Positions 8,211 through 15,028 of a stretch of DNA of 36,342 nucleotides are shown piece by piece. Source of the stretch: a virus. Position 1 is the first letter of the stretch, and the number at the start of each line of letters is the position of its first letter. Where the stretch lies: positions 1 through 36,342 of IMG/VR virus record IMGVR_UViG_3300025168_000260; one strand, given 5' to 3'. The translations under genes were made by a program, and so were the position numbers. The notes under the pieces are model-generated. The model worked only from the letters and a program-made list of their open reading frames with translations, was not told where the DNA came from and did no database searches.

Positions 8211-9663
8211 AATATGAAACCACCTTCAAATCTCCCGTGTCTTCTTCCCAATCATCCGTCGGTATCTGCACAAAGTTCCCCTGCCTGTACCGCATCAACG
8301 CCTGTGTTGTCGAATCCACCAAGTCATCGTTCTGACCGTTAGGAAACGCCGCACACTCCTCAATTACTTCTTCCGCCCATTTCTCATCAGGATACCATAC
8401 CATTCCCGCTTCAAAAAGAGGAGATATACTATGAACACGACTTAATTTGTCGTTTCCACGGCTCGGTGTGAAATTTACAACAGGAATACCCATGTTCCGT
8501 AGTTCGTGGGTCAAGGGGGTCCCACTCGCTTTCGCCTCCACGATTACCGTCTCCGGCTCCCAATACTTGTACTGCTCTAAAGCAACCTCCTTCAAATCAG
8601 GGAAGTCCCACCTCCCTTTCTTGCTGTCCAAAAGTATCAAGGCCGTTGGCCCGTAAGCCTTGGGAGAAAATACACCCCACGTCGTGATTGCACTATAATC
8701 CGCCGTCTCTTTCTTAGAAAACGCCGTGTCATAACTCTGTATCACATACTGCAAATCAGGCATCTCCGGCGAAGTCCACTTCTGCCACCACTCCCGTTTC
8801 AATATCGACAACTCTTCCGAAGTCGGATCTTGCTGATACTGCGCGTTCCATTTGTAAGCGGGAACCGAAAACTTTACCGACAGCAACTCCTCTAACGCCC
8901 AATACTCCGGCCAGCAAGAGTCTCCAGAAGGCAGGATCGCAGGCAACTCCAATACCTCCCACTGATCCGCCTTCCTATCCTTTATCTGTGCGCGAACCAA
9001 CTGACCCGTCAAATCCTTCTCGGACCACCTCGTCTGAACCAAAACAATCGCACCTCCCGGCTGGAGCCTCTGACGGGGTCCCCCCGTGTACCACTCCCAC
9101 GCACTCTCAAATCCAGAAGCCGACATTGCCGTCTGCTCCGAATGAGGGTCATCAATAACCAATAAATCCGCACCACGACCCGCTAAGTTCGATCCCACAC
9201 CAACAGCATAATACATCCCACCCTTGTTCGTGTCCCACCGTCCAGAGGCTTTACTATCAATGGCGAGTTCTGTGCCGGGGAAAATCTCCTTGTACTCATC
9301 TGTTTCCAAAAGGTTTTTAACCTTACGCCCAAAATTAACCGCTAGTTCCGTGGTGTGTGTTGCTTGAATGATCTTCATATTAGGTTTTAACCCGATCATC
9401 CAAGCTGGAAATAGATAACTAGCAAACTCTGATTTTGTATGTCGAGGGGGCATGTTGACAATAAGCCTCTTGCACCTTCCATCCGCTATTCTCTCTAACT
9501 TGTCCGCTATTAGGCGGTGATGGTTTCCTTCAATAAAATCGGGCCACAGAGCTTTAACAAAAGGCAAAAACTTTTTCTGAGACTCCTCAATGCGCTCTAA
9601 TTGTGCAAGGCGTAAGTTTAAGCGTAACTCTTGGGTTTCAAAGTCAGAGGGATCAAGGCTCAT
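8203..9663 (-). CDS. terL: Terminase large subunit (TerL)
   Basis: This 486-residue protein is the ATP-driven DNA-packaging motor and headful/cos nuclease. The ATPase has a Walker A variant MPPRHTKSE (71-79), a Walker B LLVIDDPHS (167-175) and a coupling motif VLVQTRWS (208-214). The C-terminal RNase H-like nuclease shows Asp312 in QSYDTAF, Glu376 in VIVEAK and the NDDLVDS acidic cluster (445-451), which are the expected metal ligands. Length is normal for the family. The start is the first ATG. The ribosome site before it is poor (AGGGTCCCCTA), and the 540 bp upstream are non-coding. It heads the minus-strand late operon and overlaps the next gene by 8 bp. The central and C-terminal coding part (about 8460-9300) is clearly more GC-rich, with G-ending codons, than the N-terminal part and neighbours, suggesting mosaic origin. 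Confidence 0.95.
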   Translation of the reverse strand: MSLDPSDFETQELRLNLRLAQLERIEESQKKFLPFVKALWPDFIEGNHHRLIADKLERIADGRCKRLIVNMPPRHTKSEFASYLFPAWMIGLKPNMKIIQATHTTELAVNFGRKVKNLLETDEYKEIFPGTELAIDSKASGRWDTNKGGMYYAVGVGSNLAGRGADLLVIDDPHSEQTAMSASGFESAWEWYTGGPRQRLQPGGAIVLVQTRWSEKDLTGQLVRAQIKDRKADQWEVLELPAILPSGDSCWPEYWALEELLSVKFSVPAYKWNAQYQQDPTSEELSILKREWWQKWTSPEMPDLQYVIQSYDTAFSKKETADYSAITTWGVFSPKAYGPTALILLDSKKGRWDFPDLKEVALEQYKYWEPETVIVEAKASGTPLTHELRNMGIPVVNFTPSRGNDKLSRVHSISPLFEAGMVWYPDEKWAEEVIEECAAFPNGQNDDLVDSTTQALMRYRQGNFVQIPTDDWEEDTGDLKVVSYYG

Positions 9664-9883
9664 TAGGGGACCCTAACAGTAAAAAAATACCTTTATAACA
9701 CGGTATCGTTTTTTATGGAATTGTTTGCGTGAAACATACCCTTTACCCCTCCCGCTCCCTCTCCGCGCCAATCTCAGTACTCCGTGGTCGATGGTAAAAA
9801 ATCCGTGAGCCGTGGAAAAGAATGCTTATAAGGGGACCCTGACATTAAGTTGAGGTTCTATTCCTCGTCCTTTCCGCTTCAAT

Positions 9884-9914
9884 GGCGAAGCTTAACCGAA
9901 GGTTTAGCGTAGCC
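9884..9914. repeat. Interrupted inverted repeat (hairpin)
   Basis: GGC-gaa-GC-ttaACC-gaa-GGTtta-GC-gta-GCC folds into a hairpin with small symmetric internal loops. It is the TerL-proximal member of the row of hairpins in this non-coding region. Confidence 0.4.
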
Positions 9915-9943
9915 GATTTTTGGTGGACACTGGGCGTAAATCG

Positions 9944-9984
9944 TGCCTAGTTCCTAGCATTGCTTTAATGCCAGGGACTAGGCA
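9944..9984. repeat. Inverted repeat, 17-bp arms with 7-base loop
   Basis: TGCCTAGTTCCTAGCAT and ATGCCAGGGACTAGGCA pair along 17 positions with two mismatches, each of which becomes a G:U pair on one of the two RNA strands. No T-tract follows on either strand, so it is not a simple terminator. Two G:U-type substitutions in a long stem hint that RNA structure, not DNA palindromy, is kept. Confidence 0.6.
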
Positions 9985-10012
9985 TTTTACGAACCATGGG
10001 CCTCGGCTCACG

Positions 10013-10065
10013 AATAAATAACCGATTCCCTGTTCGCGCTTAGACCAGGGAATTGGTTATTTATT
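10013..10065. repeat. Inverted repeat, 20-bp arms with 13-base spacer
   Basis: The arms at 10013-10032 and 10046-10065 (AATAACCGATTCCCTG against CAGGGAATTGGTTATT plus AT-rich flanks) pair over 20 positions with one mismatch that is a G:U wobble in RNA. It is the longest palindrome noticed in the window. It lies in non-coding DNA between the 55-residue gene and TerL. Confidence 0.65.
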
Positions 10066-10124
10066 TGTTTCGTTGTTGGGAGCTCTTGGAGGTTGGCGCG
10101 TTCTTTCTGCGCCACGGTCGGGAT

Positions 10125-10154
10125 AAAAAAAACCCTGCATCAAAATGCAGGGTT
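10125..10154 (-). terminator. Rho-independent terminator of the accessory operon
   Basis: On the minus strand AACCCTGCAT-TTTG-ATGCAGGGTT forms a 10-bp stem with a 4-base loop followed directly by eight T. It lies about 50 bases after the stop of the 55-residue gene. It should end minus-strand transcription coming from the 12021-10204 operon before TerL, implying that TerL has its own promoter or depends on read-through. Confidence 0.8.
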
Positions 10155-10203
10155 CAAGGTCGGTACGTTTGGCCCGAGGGGTCGAGGCTCTCGGGTTTTG
10201 TTT

Positions 10204-10371
10204 TTACTTCTTCTTTTCTTCCCGCGGTTTATTCGATTTATCAATTTCTTTTCCCATATTTCGAATAGATCCAAAATTACTTTCGATAATTTTTTTGGCG
10301 CGGGCAGCTGACAGTTTCCAACCGGAAACATGAGTGGGGTTGTTTTGGTTTAGTTTAATTCTAATACTCAT
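10204..10371 (-). CDS. Small basic hypothetical protein, 55 aa
   Basis: The frame starts at ATG 10371-10369 and stops at 10204. The product begins MSIRIKLNQNNPTHVSGWKL and ends in a charged PREEKKK tail. An AAGGAA ribosome site lies in the final codons of the upstream 180-residue gene, 4 bp away, and the gene is followed by the terminator at 10125-10154, so it is the last gene of its operon. No domain is recognised. A basic, lysine-rich small protein might bind nucleic acid, but nothing in the sequence proves it. Confidence 0.7.
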   Translation of the reverse strand: MSIRIKLNQNNPTHVSGWKLSAARAKKIIESNFGSIRNMGKEIDKSNKPREEKKK

Positions 10372-10375
10372 TTTT

Positions 10376-10918
10376 TTAATTCCTTTTGATTGAATACATT
10401 AGCGAATCCGCCTCCTCGAAGTCTGGTACTTCCCAGAAACCTGAGTCGTAATACTGGCCTTTCCAAAATAAAAGCGTTGGATATTCGTCGCCCTCTTCAC
10501 CGTGCTCATAAAAAGCCAGACCGGCGGAATGACCAATATATGTATGGTTTTCACCTTCGACGGGTGTCCCCAAAACATCTTCACAAGTTTCTGATATTCC
10601 TAGCATTTTTTCAACGGCGCAGCTTGCGGATACCGATCCATGCCCTCTGAAATTTTCTAAAAAAGTTTTAGCCTCTTCCCGTGAACTAAGCACGTGCATA
10701 CTACTCAAGTCTGACTGTACATAATCCACCGCGTCCTCAAACGTAAGCTCTGGGGCTTCATAGGTACAGTCACTGGTGGGGTCATAACTAGTGAAGTCAA
10801 TATCATTGTTGGCAACAACTGCAATTGTGAAGTCTTGGCGGTCGATAAAATATGCAATCGGGTTTCCTTGGTGCGGAACTTCTACTATTAAAACCTCTTC
10901 ATTATCAAAATTACTCAT
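10376..10918 (-). CDS. Hypothetical acidic protein, 180 aa
   Basis: This is an acidic protein rich in Glu/Asp with aromatic patches (LLFWKGQYYDSGFWEVPDFEEAD near the C-terminus). I do not recognise a domain. The start has a CAGGAG ribosome site at a good distance. A GC-rich hairpin (CAGGCG-aaag-CGCCTG, 10941-10956) stands just upstream of that site, in the 74-bp gap after the Cys-rich gene, and could influence translation or processing. It shares an operon with the 55-residue gene downstream. Confidence 0.75.
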   Translation of the reverse strand: MSNFDNEEVLIVEVPHQGNPIAYFIDRQDFTIAVVANNDIDFTSYDPTSDCTYEAPELTFEDAVDYVQSDLSSMHVLSSREEAKTFLENFRGHGSVSASCAVEKMLGISETCEDVLGTPVEGENHTYIGHSAGLAFYEHGEEGDEYPTLLFWKGQYYDSGFWEVPDFEEADSLMYSIKRN

Positions 10919-10940
10919 GGTCTAAACTCCTGTGAAATGT

Positions 10941-10956
10941 CAGGCGAAAGCGCCTG
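10941..10956. promoter_or_regulatory. Small GC-rich hairpin upstream of the 180-aa gene
   Basis: CAGGCG-aaag-CGCCTG is a perfect 6-bp stem with a 4-base loop. It ends about 23 bases before the start codon on the minus strand. No T-tract follows, so a transcript-processing or translational-control element is more likely than a terminator. Confidence 0.35.
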
Positions 10957-10992
10957 CGATTATTATGCCAGTTTATGTAATTATATGCAAGA

Positions 10993-11706
10993 TTAAAGCT
11001 TGCCTAGGTCGCCTGCAACATGATGGCGCAAGCGAGTGGCAGAAGGCAACGAGCTAACAAAATGTTTTAGTTTAGTATGGTCTTTCATTTCTTGAAATTT
11101 TTCTGACAGTTTTTTCCAATGAATATTTACATTCCCCCCACTCGCATAACATCCGCCCTTAATTGTTGTATCTTCTGCTTTTTTCTTCTGATTACCATGC
11201 ACCGTAAAGACAATAATGAAGGATCTATTTTGTATTGCGCATAATGGTTTTTGGTTTCCTCCACAATTCCCACAATTAACGTGGTCTATATATTCTGCGG
11301 GACAACGTACTATATTTATATTTTGTGATTTAACTTTGTTTTTTTTGTTATCCCAAAAATTAGAAGGAACGACCACGACACAATCAATTCCTTTTCTAAA
11401 ATTTAAACAAGCTTGCCTTAATGAATCACAGGAATAGTTAAAAACCGTTTTTCCTTTAACAACAAGATCTCGCCATAAATCGGGGGCGAAGTGAGTATAC
11501 AACCAAGCTACGCCCCCCCGAGGGACAGACCGCGCTACTTCTTTAGTATATTCAATATCAATTTTTCTAGATCCTGATTTGGTGGGATTTAGGGGACATG
11601 AAGTTGGACACGTTTTGTACTGGTTGCCTGTGTGTCCCGCCCTATATGTTATGGCGCACCCTCTGGTTTTAACGCTTGTACTGAAATCATTAGTTAATAA
11701 GGTCAT
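10993..11706 (-). CDS. Cys-rich DUF7227-like protein
   Basis: The protein has the layout I associate with the phage DUF7227 family: TRGCAITYR and TCPTSCPL near the N-terminus, AWLYTHF, a VVVVP-FW stretch, RCPAEY..HVNCGNCGG....LC in the middle, FTVHGNQKKKAED, then GGCYASGGNVNIHW and a C-terminal RLRHHVAGDLGKL. The paired cysteines (CPxxCP, CxxCG, C) suggest a bound metal or iron-sulfur cluster; this is inference. The biochemical role is unknown. I choose ATG 11706 (237 residues) over ATG 11721 because GGAGG lies eight bases before it, whereas the upstream ATG overlaps that site. The start lies within the end of the 45-residue gene, so the two are translationally coupled. Confidence 0.7.
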   Translation of the reverse strand: MTLLTNDFSTSVKTRGCAITYRAGHTGNQYKTCPTSCPLNPTKSGSRKIDIEYTKEVARSVPRGGVAWLYTHFAPDLWRDLVVKGKTVFNYSCDSLRQACLNFRKGIDCVVVVPSNFWDNKKNKVKSQNINIVRCPAEYIDHVNCGNCGGNQKPLCAIQNRSFIIVFTVHGNQKKKAEDTTIKGGCYASGGNVNIHWKKLSEKFQEMKDHTKLKHFVSSLPSATRLRHHVAGDLGKL

Positions 11707-11827
11707 TTTCCAGCCCTCCATCCAGTAAATTATATTCTTTTAATAGTGCTTCCAGTTCTTGTTGTTCTGTCGTTATTTCGTGAAGGTCTTGATCATTTTC
11801 TAGTTCTTTCAATTGTTTATATGTCAT
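11690..11827 (-). CDS. Small acidic helical protein, 45 aa
   Basis: MTYKQLKELENDQD... is a 45-residue, Glu/Leu-rich, probably helical peptide with no recognised domain. A longer frame to 12004 exists, but the ATG at 11827 has a good AAGGGAA ribosome site and overlaps the stop of the upstream membrane-protein gene by four bases (ATGA type), so this start is preferred. The 3' end overlaps the start of the Cys-rich gene by 17 bp. Confidence 0.65.
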   Translation of the reverse strand: MTYKQLKELENDQDLHEITTEQQELEALLKEYNLLDGGLENDLIN

Positions 11828-12021
11828 TTTAATATTTCCCTTAAAAATAGAATTGATGATATGCTTGTTACTATACTTAACACCAAAAACAGAACCTTGA
11901 TCATTAGAGTTGCAACCTCTGCCTCTGGGTTTGAGCCATAATATTGATATGTAAATGCGTGAACCCCAAAGACCCCTGAGCATAACGTGGAGCAGACAAA
12001 GCATATTATAAATAAATTCAT
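11824..12021 (-). CDS. Small membrane protein, 65 aa
   Basis: Two hydrophobic stretches are evident: residues ~2-22 (LFIICFVCSTLCSGVFGVHAF) and ~40-60 (MIKVLFLVLSIVTSISSILFL), joined by a short polar loop. The first might serve as a signal anchor. An AAGGAATTAATAAG ribosome site precedes the ATG. It is the first gene of the minus-strand operon that runs to 10204. It could act at the host inner membrane (superinfection exclusion or similar), but there is no family evidence. Confidence 0.65.
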   Translation of the reverse strand: MNLFIICFVCSTLCSGVFGVHAFTYQYYGSNPEAEVATLMIKVLFLVLSIVTSISSILFLREILK

Positions 12022-12055
12022 CTTATTAATTCCTTAAAAGTTAAGTAACCATTTT

Positions 12056-12084
12056 ATAGTATCCCATACAATGGGATAAAACAA
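12056..12084 (-). promoter_or_regulatory. Sigma70-like promoter with palindromic operator in the spacer
   Basis: On the minus strand TTGTTT (12084-12079), a 17-bp spacer and TACTAT (12061-12056) form a plausible host promoter 35 bp before the 12021 start. The spacer and its edges are almost filled by a perfect palindrome TATCCCAT-aca-ATGGGATA (12060-12078), placed where a repressor would block polymerase. Confidence 0.45.
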
Positions 12085-12119
12085 TTAAAAAGTTTTTAAA
12101 AGTTTAATAAATTGTAAAT

Positions 12120-12150
12120 AAAAAAAAGGCGGACTCAATAAGAGTCCGCC
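12120..12150 (-). terminator. Rho-independent terminator after the DUF932 gene
   Basis: GGCGGACTC-aataa-GAGTCCGCC (12128-12150) is a 9-bp GC-rich stem. On the minus strand it is followed by a run of eight T. It lies 30 bp after the DUF932 stop and would insulate that gene from the small-gene operon starting near 12056. Confidence 0.85.
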
Positions 12151-12179
12151 ACGAGTTAAAGAGCTATTAATATAAAGAA

Positions 12180-13361
12180 TTAAGCCACAAGCGGATCAGG
12201 TATCGCCGAGCTAGTAAGATTACGCCATGCAGATCTTGACATATGTAAAATTTTATTTCCTGCTTTTTGGCTGATCTCTTGCAGATCGGCGTTATTATAG
12301 CGGTCGTTTAGGTTAGAAACTCCCGTTACAGTGTTAACGATGGTCGCCCTCGATATTGGTTTGTTTTTATAGCCGTCTTGATTGATTGTTTTATAGAGAC
12401 TTTCCAATAATAATTGACTATCTTTTTTATTATGCTCTTCTAAATTATTTGCTAAAGATTCGCATAACTTAAAATTATCAACATTATTAGGCAATGTGTC
12501 CTCATGTGCTAATCGCATTAGTTCTATCTGCTCATTAAAACTAATCTCTTGGCTGTAATGTGCTACATTATCTTTAATCTCACTAAGGGTAGCCTCTGCA
12601 ATTTTTCTTTTTGTATCAGCAGTCAACACATCAAGATCTTCTGCTGATCTTGATTTGCCAAGGTGGGTTTTCCGCAAATTATTGGCGGTTTGCATAGAGT
12701 TAAGACAAGCCAATGTGAACATTAACTGTTGCAACGTGCAAGATCCCTGCCCAACTTCAGAATTTAAGAATTGTAAGCCCAACGCCATTGTATCTCCTAC
12801 GGCAGGTTCTCCTACAAATTTTCTAGATTTCAAAGACACTAGCATTTTAGTGTCACTAAAGAGAGTTTTGACAACTTCCCAATTTCCCTCGCTATTAGCT
12901 ATAGTAGGGAGTATAGCCTCAATAACATCCGCATTATCCAAAAGCTTGTATTTGCTTGATAATAACGCCCTGACGCCCGTATCCTCGTAGGAACGAATTA
13001 AACTTACTTCATTTCCTTTTTTATCTTTAAGATCATTGATAAGCTGAGTGAAAGAGGCAGGAGCAAGAGGCATTACATTTCGAGCGGTTCTGATGTCAAA
13101 ATTTACTTTGTTCATAAATTGAAACAAGGCATGATCATTCAAAGGTCGAGTAACTGTAGGCTCTCCTCTTTGTCCCTCAATAGTGAGAGTAGGTATGAAT
13201 TTTTGGTTGTCTTTGTCCATTGGTAAGCTAAAATCTAACTCACCCAAAGTGCGGTAACAGTCCGCCTGTTTTTCTTGCTGTTCAAGCATTGAAATGACGC
13301 CTTGTGTCAAAACATTTGAAGAGTTATCCAGTTTTTGAATTTCGGGTAATAAATGTTGCAT
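12180..13361 (-). CDS. DUF932 family protein
   Basis: At 393 residues this protein matches the size and style of DUF932 phage/plasmid proteins: a conserved middle with LLSSKYKLLDNADVIEAILP, a strand-rich stretch (NWEVVKTLFSDTKMLVSLKSRKFV) and GDTMALGLQFLNSEVGQGS followed by LACLNSM. The biochemical function of the family is not established; it often lies near replication or anti-restriction genes in phages and plasmids. The ATG has a GGGAGAATACTAA leader. The gene is monocistronic, with its own terminator at 12120-12150 and an AT-rich divergent promoter region upstream. Confidence 0.75.
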   Translation of the reverse strand: MQHLLPEIQKLDNSSNVLTQGVISMLEQQEKQADCYRTLGELDFSLPMDKDNQKFIPTLTIEGQRGEPTVTRPLNDHALFQFMNKVNFDIRTARNVMPLAPASFTQLINDLKDKKGNEVSLIRSYEDTGVRALLSSKYKLLDNADVIEAILPTIANSEGNWEVVKTLFSDTKMLVSLKSRKFVGEPAVGDTMALGLQFLNSEVGQGSCTLQQLMFTLACLNSMQTANNLRKTHLGKSRSAEDLDVLTADTKRKIAEATLSEIKDNVAHYSQEISFNEQIELMRLAHEDTLPNNVDNFKLCESLANNLEEHNKKDSQLLLESLYKTINQDGYKNKPISRATIVNTVTGVSNLNDRYNNADLQEISQKAGNKILHMSRSAWRNLTSSAIPDPLVA

Positions 13362-13790
13362 TTAGTATTCTCCCATTTCGGCAAAGCTAATTCCCTGCTC
13401 TCCCATACTTTACCATGCAACAAATTAAAAGTAAAGTTTTAAAAAGTTTAGCTCCAAAAGTTAACAAAACTTCCTCTATAGTAATCTGAGTTGAAAATAG
13501 TGAAATTATTTTTTTTAAATTTAAAACTGCTTGTCCCAAAATATAGAAAGTATACAGGGATACAGGGATACATAGTGAACGACATACAAAATTAAAAGTT
13601 ATCTTTTTGTGGGTAGATTACTATATAGAAGCTTTTTTAGCTCTTTTGTATATTAAACTGTACTATTTTATGTAATAATATGTTAAGCTTTATATTATCT
13701 TGTATAAAATGAAAGTAGCTAGGGCCTTGCAGTAGGGCATATGCTTGGCAAAGACATTGAAATTAGCAGAGAAAGATAGGAGAAAAAAAG
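13362..13790. other. AT-rich divergent intergenic region, likely promoters
   Basis: These 429 bases separate the minus-strand DUF932 gene from the plus-strand cluster and contain no credible ORF. ATTACTATA-type elements occur on both strands (minus near 13480-13490, plus near 13617-13626) and look like -10 boxes related to TACTAT at 12056. A TATAAAAT at about 13700-13708 is another candidate for the plus cluster. A short tandem repeat TACAGGGA x2 lies at 13553-13568. High AT content and direct repeats would also suit a replication origin, but no iteron set is evident. Confidence 0.45.
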
Positions 13791-14084
13791 ATGAGTAATA
13801 AGAAATATTATTTAGGAACGATACTGGTTTCAAGAGAGGATACGGATATCGAAGAAGATGTGAATGTTTTGTATTGCACGGCTAAAGACCCCCAAAAAGT
13901 ATTAGACTTGATTGCGGAACATTCTTATGAGGACGGAACGGATGAAACCCCTGTTAAAGATAAAGAGGATTGGTGGGTTTTTGCTGATGGGTATATGTCC
14001 CTAGCTCATAGTTACCATATTATAAAAAAATCTACCTATGAGGATCTGCAAGGCAAAATATACACGGACAATAACAATAGTTAG
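13791..14084 (+). CDS. Hypothetical protein, 97 aa
   Basis: This is the first gene of the plus-strand small-gene cluster. It is preceded by AGATAGGAG, a good ribosome site. The product (SNKKYYLGTILVSREDTDIE...) is acidic with alternating hydrophobic residues suggesting a small alpha/beta fold (YYLGTILVS, VNVLYCTAKDPQKVLDLIAEH, DWWVFADGYMSLAHSYHIIKK). No family is recognised. First position after the divergent promoter region suggests early expression. Confidence 0.7.
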   Translation: MSNKKYYLGTILVSREDTDIEEDVNVLYCTAKDPQKVLDLIAEHSYEDGTDETPVKDKEDWWVFADGYMSLAHSYHIIKKSTYEDLQGKIYTDNNNS

Positions 14085-14222
14085 TAGAATATTATGTCAG
14101 GATTACTACCACTATCATACACACTTGTTAAAACTTTAATTCGTGCGCCATGAACCACAAAGAGTTACGAGAAATTAAACGCTCAAATTATCGTTCTAAA
14201 CATATAACCGAAGGAGAGACAC

Positions 14223-14381
14223 ATGGAAAAGACGTGGCTTGAAACACATAACAACAACCTAGAACAACTGAAAAAAGCATTTGATAAAATGGAAGTTAAG
14301 TTAGAAGAAATAAAATCTTTAGAGGGGATGGATATACAAAAGAAAGTACAAAAAATCATTAACACAAATGGAGAAAAATAA
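14223..14381 (+). CDS. Small coiled-coil protein, 52 aa
   Basis: The frame starts at ATG 14223 after GAAGGAGAGACAC, a strong ribosome site. Its TAA overlaps the ATG of the next gene (TAATG), a classic sign of coupling. The product is almost wholly helical, with heptad-like Leu/Ile spacing (NLEQLKKAFDKMEVKLEEIK), so it probably forms a coiled coil. The function is unknown. Confidence 0.65.
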   Translation: MEKTWLETHNNNLEQLKKAFDKMEVKLEEIKSLEGMDIQKKVQKIINTNGEK

Positions 14382-15001
14382 TGGGATTATTTTCATTCTT
14401 AGATGCAGACAATAACGAGTCCATTCCAGTAGATAGCCAAGTAAGTGTTCACCTTCCTAGTGATTGGCCTGATTCCACGCCAAAGAAATTCTTAAAAAAG
14501 AATGAACAGTATGGGAACTTGTTTTTACTTAATCAGATACAAGGCCTTTATGATGGGTATGGAATGGTACATATTGATGGAATAAAACCACTTGATGTTT
14601 ATGCCATATTGTACGTTATGAATTTTGCACCCTTAAAATTACCTGACGTACCGACAGTGAATGAGGCACGAGACATAGGGTTGATGATTAATATGGGTGT
14701 CTTCTACCAAGACAAAGACGGAAACAACCATCACTTCCATTGGAACCCAAACGAAATGGGAGTGAAGTCTACACAATTCAATGGTGGATTTGATGTGGTA
14801 CAAGAGCCGTCAGGCAAAACACCTAATGATTTAATTGAGAGTGGGGAATGGATTGAGAAGAAGATCGTTCCAGTCACACCCTTCCCACTAAAGATTACCT
14901 CAAGACTAACAGATAAGAATGGTCTTGATGTTACCCCTCTCTATAAGTACGAACACCTAAACGCTAGTGAAGATTGTCCCAACCAAGGTTTCTTTTATTA
15001 G
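14381..15001 (+). CDS. Hypothetical protein, 206 aa
   Basis: This protein begins MGLFSFLDADNNESIPVDS and is the largest of the plus-strand cluster. It contains HHFHWNP in its middle and a mix of strands and loops, with no domain I can name. The start is fixed by the one-base overlap with the upstream stop. No membrane segment or signal peptide is seen. Confidence 0.75.
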   Translation: MGLFSFLDADNNESIPVDSQVSVHLPSDWPDSTPKKFLKKNEQYGNLFLLNQIQGLYDGYGMVHIDGIKPLDVYAILYVMNFAPLKLPDVPTVNEARDIGLMINMGVFYQDKDGNNHHFHWNPNEMGVKSTQFNGGFDVVQEPSGKTPNDLIESGEWIEKKIVPVTPFPLKITSRLTDKNGLDVTPLYKYEHLNASEDCPNQGFFY

Positions 15002-15028
15002 GAGAATAATTATAAAGGGAGATTTAAA

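Larger units (their letters stand above)
9664..10203. other. Non-coding, hairpin-rich region between the accessory operon and TerL
   Basis: No credible gene lies in these 540 bases. From right to left on the minus strand it holds a rho-independent terminator (10125-10154), a 6-bp stem hairpin (10094-10114, TGGCGC/GCGCCA), a 20-bp-arm inverted repeat (10013-10065), a 17-bp-arm hairpin (9944-9984) and an interrupted hairpin (9884-9914). It also holds a 14-base direct repeat AGGGGACCCTRACA at 9665-9678 and 9831-9844, and the motif CCGTGAGCCG at 9803-9812 with its complement at 10004-10012. A parS-like half-site GTGAAACA is at 9729-9736. Possible roles are a packaging (pac/cos) site, a replication origin, or a long structured leader or small RNA ahead of TerL. 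None can be decided from sequence alone. Confidence 0.6.

Noticed and set aside
10150-10165. GGTTCAAGGTC resembling a tRNA T-arm
   Set aside because: It is part of the terminator hairpin next to it. No acceptor, D or anticodon stems can be built around it.
10185-10206. CCCGAG...CTCGGG followed by TTTTGTTTTT as a plus-strand terminator
   Set aside because: The stem is only six pairs with a long loop, no plus-strand gene lies upstream, and the T-rich part is the end of the 55-residue minus-strand gene.
10053-10333. Several overlapping ORFs of about 60-70 codons in the hairpin region on both strands
   Set aside because: They cover long inverted repeats and a terminator, have no ribosome sites, and the minus one is an out-of-frame reading of the 55-residue gene.
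11690-12004. 104-residue version of the 45-residue gene
   Set aside because: The upstream part lies on top of the membrane-protein gene in another frame and has no start signal, whereas ATG 11827 has AAGGGAA and a four-base overlap.
13553-13568. TACAGGGA tandem pair as origin iterons
   Set aside because: There are only two copies with no further spaced repeats, too little to call an origin.
14150-14242. 30-codon plus-strand ORF starting MNHKELREIK
   Set aside because: There is no ribosome site before the ATG, and the frame runs through the good ribosome site and start of the 52-residue gene at 14223.
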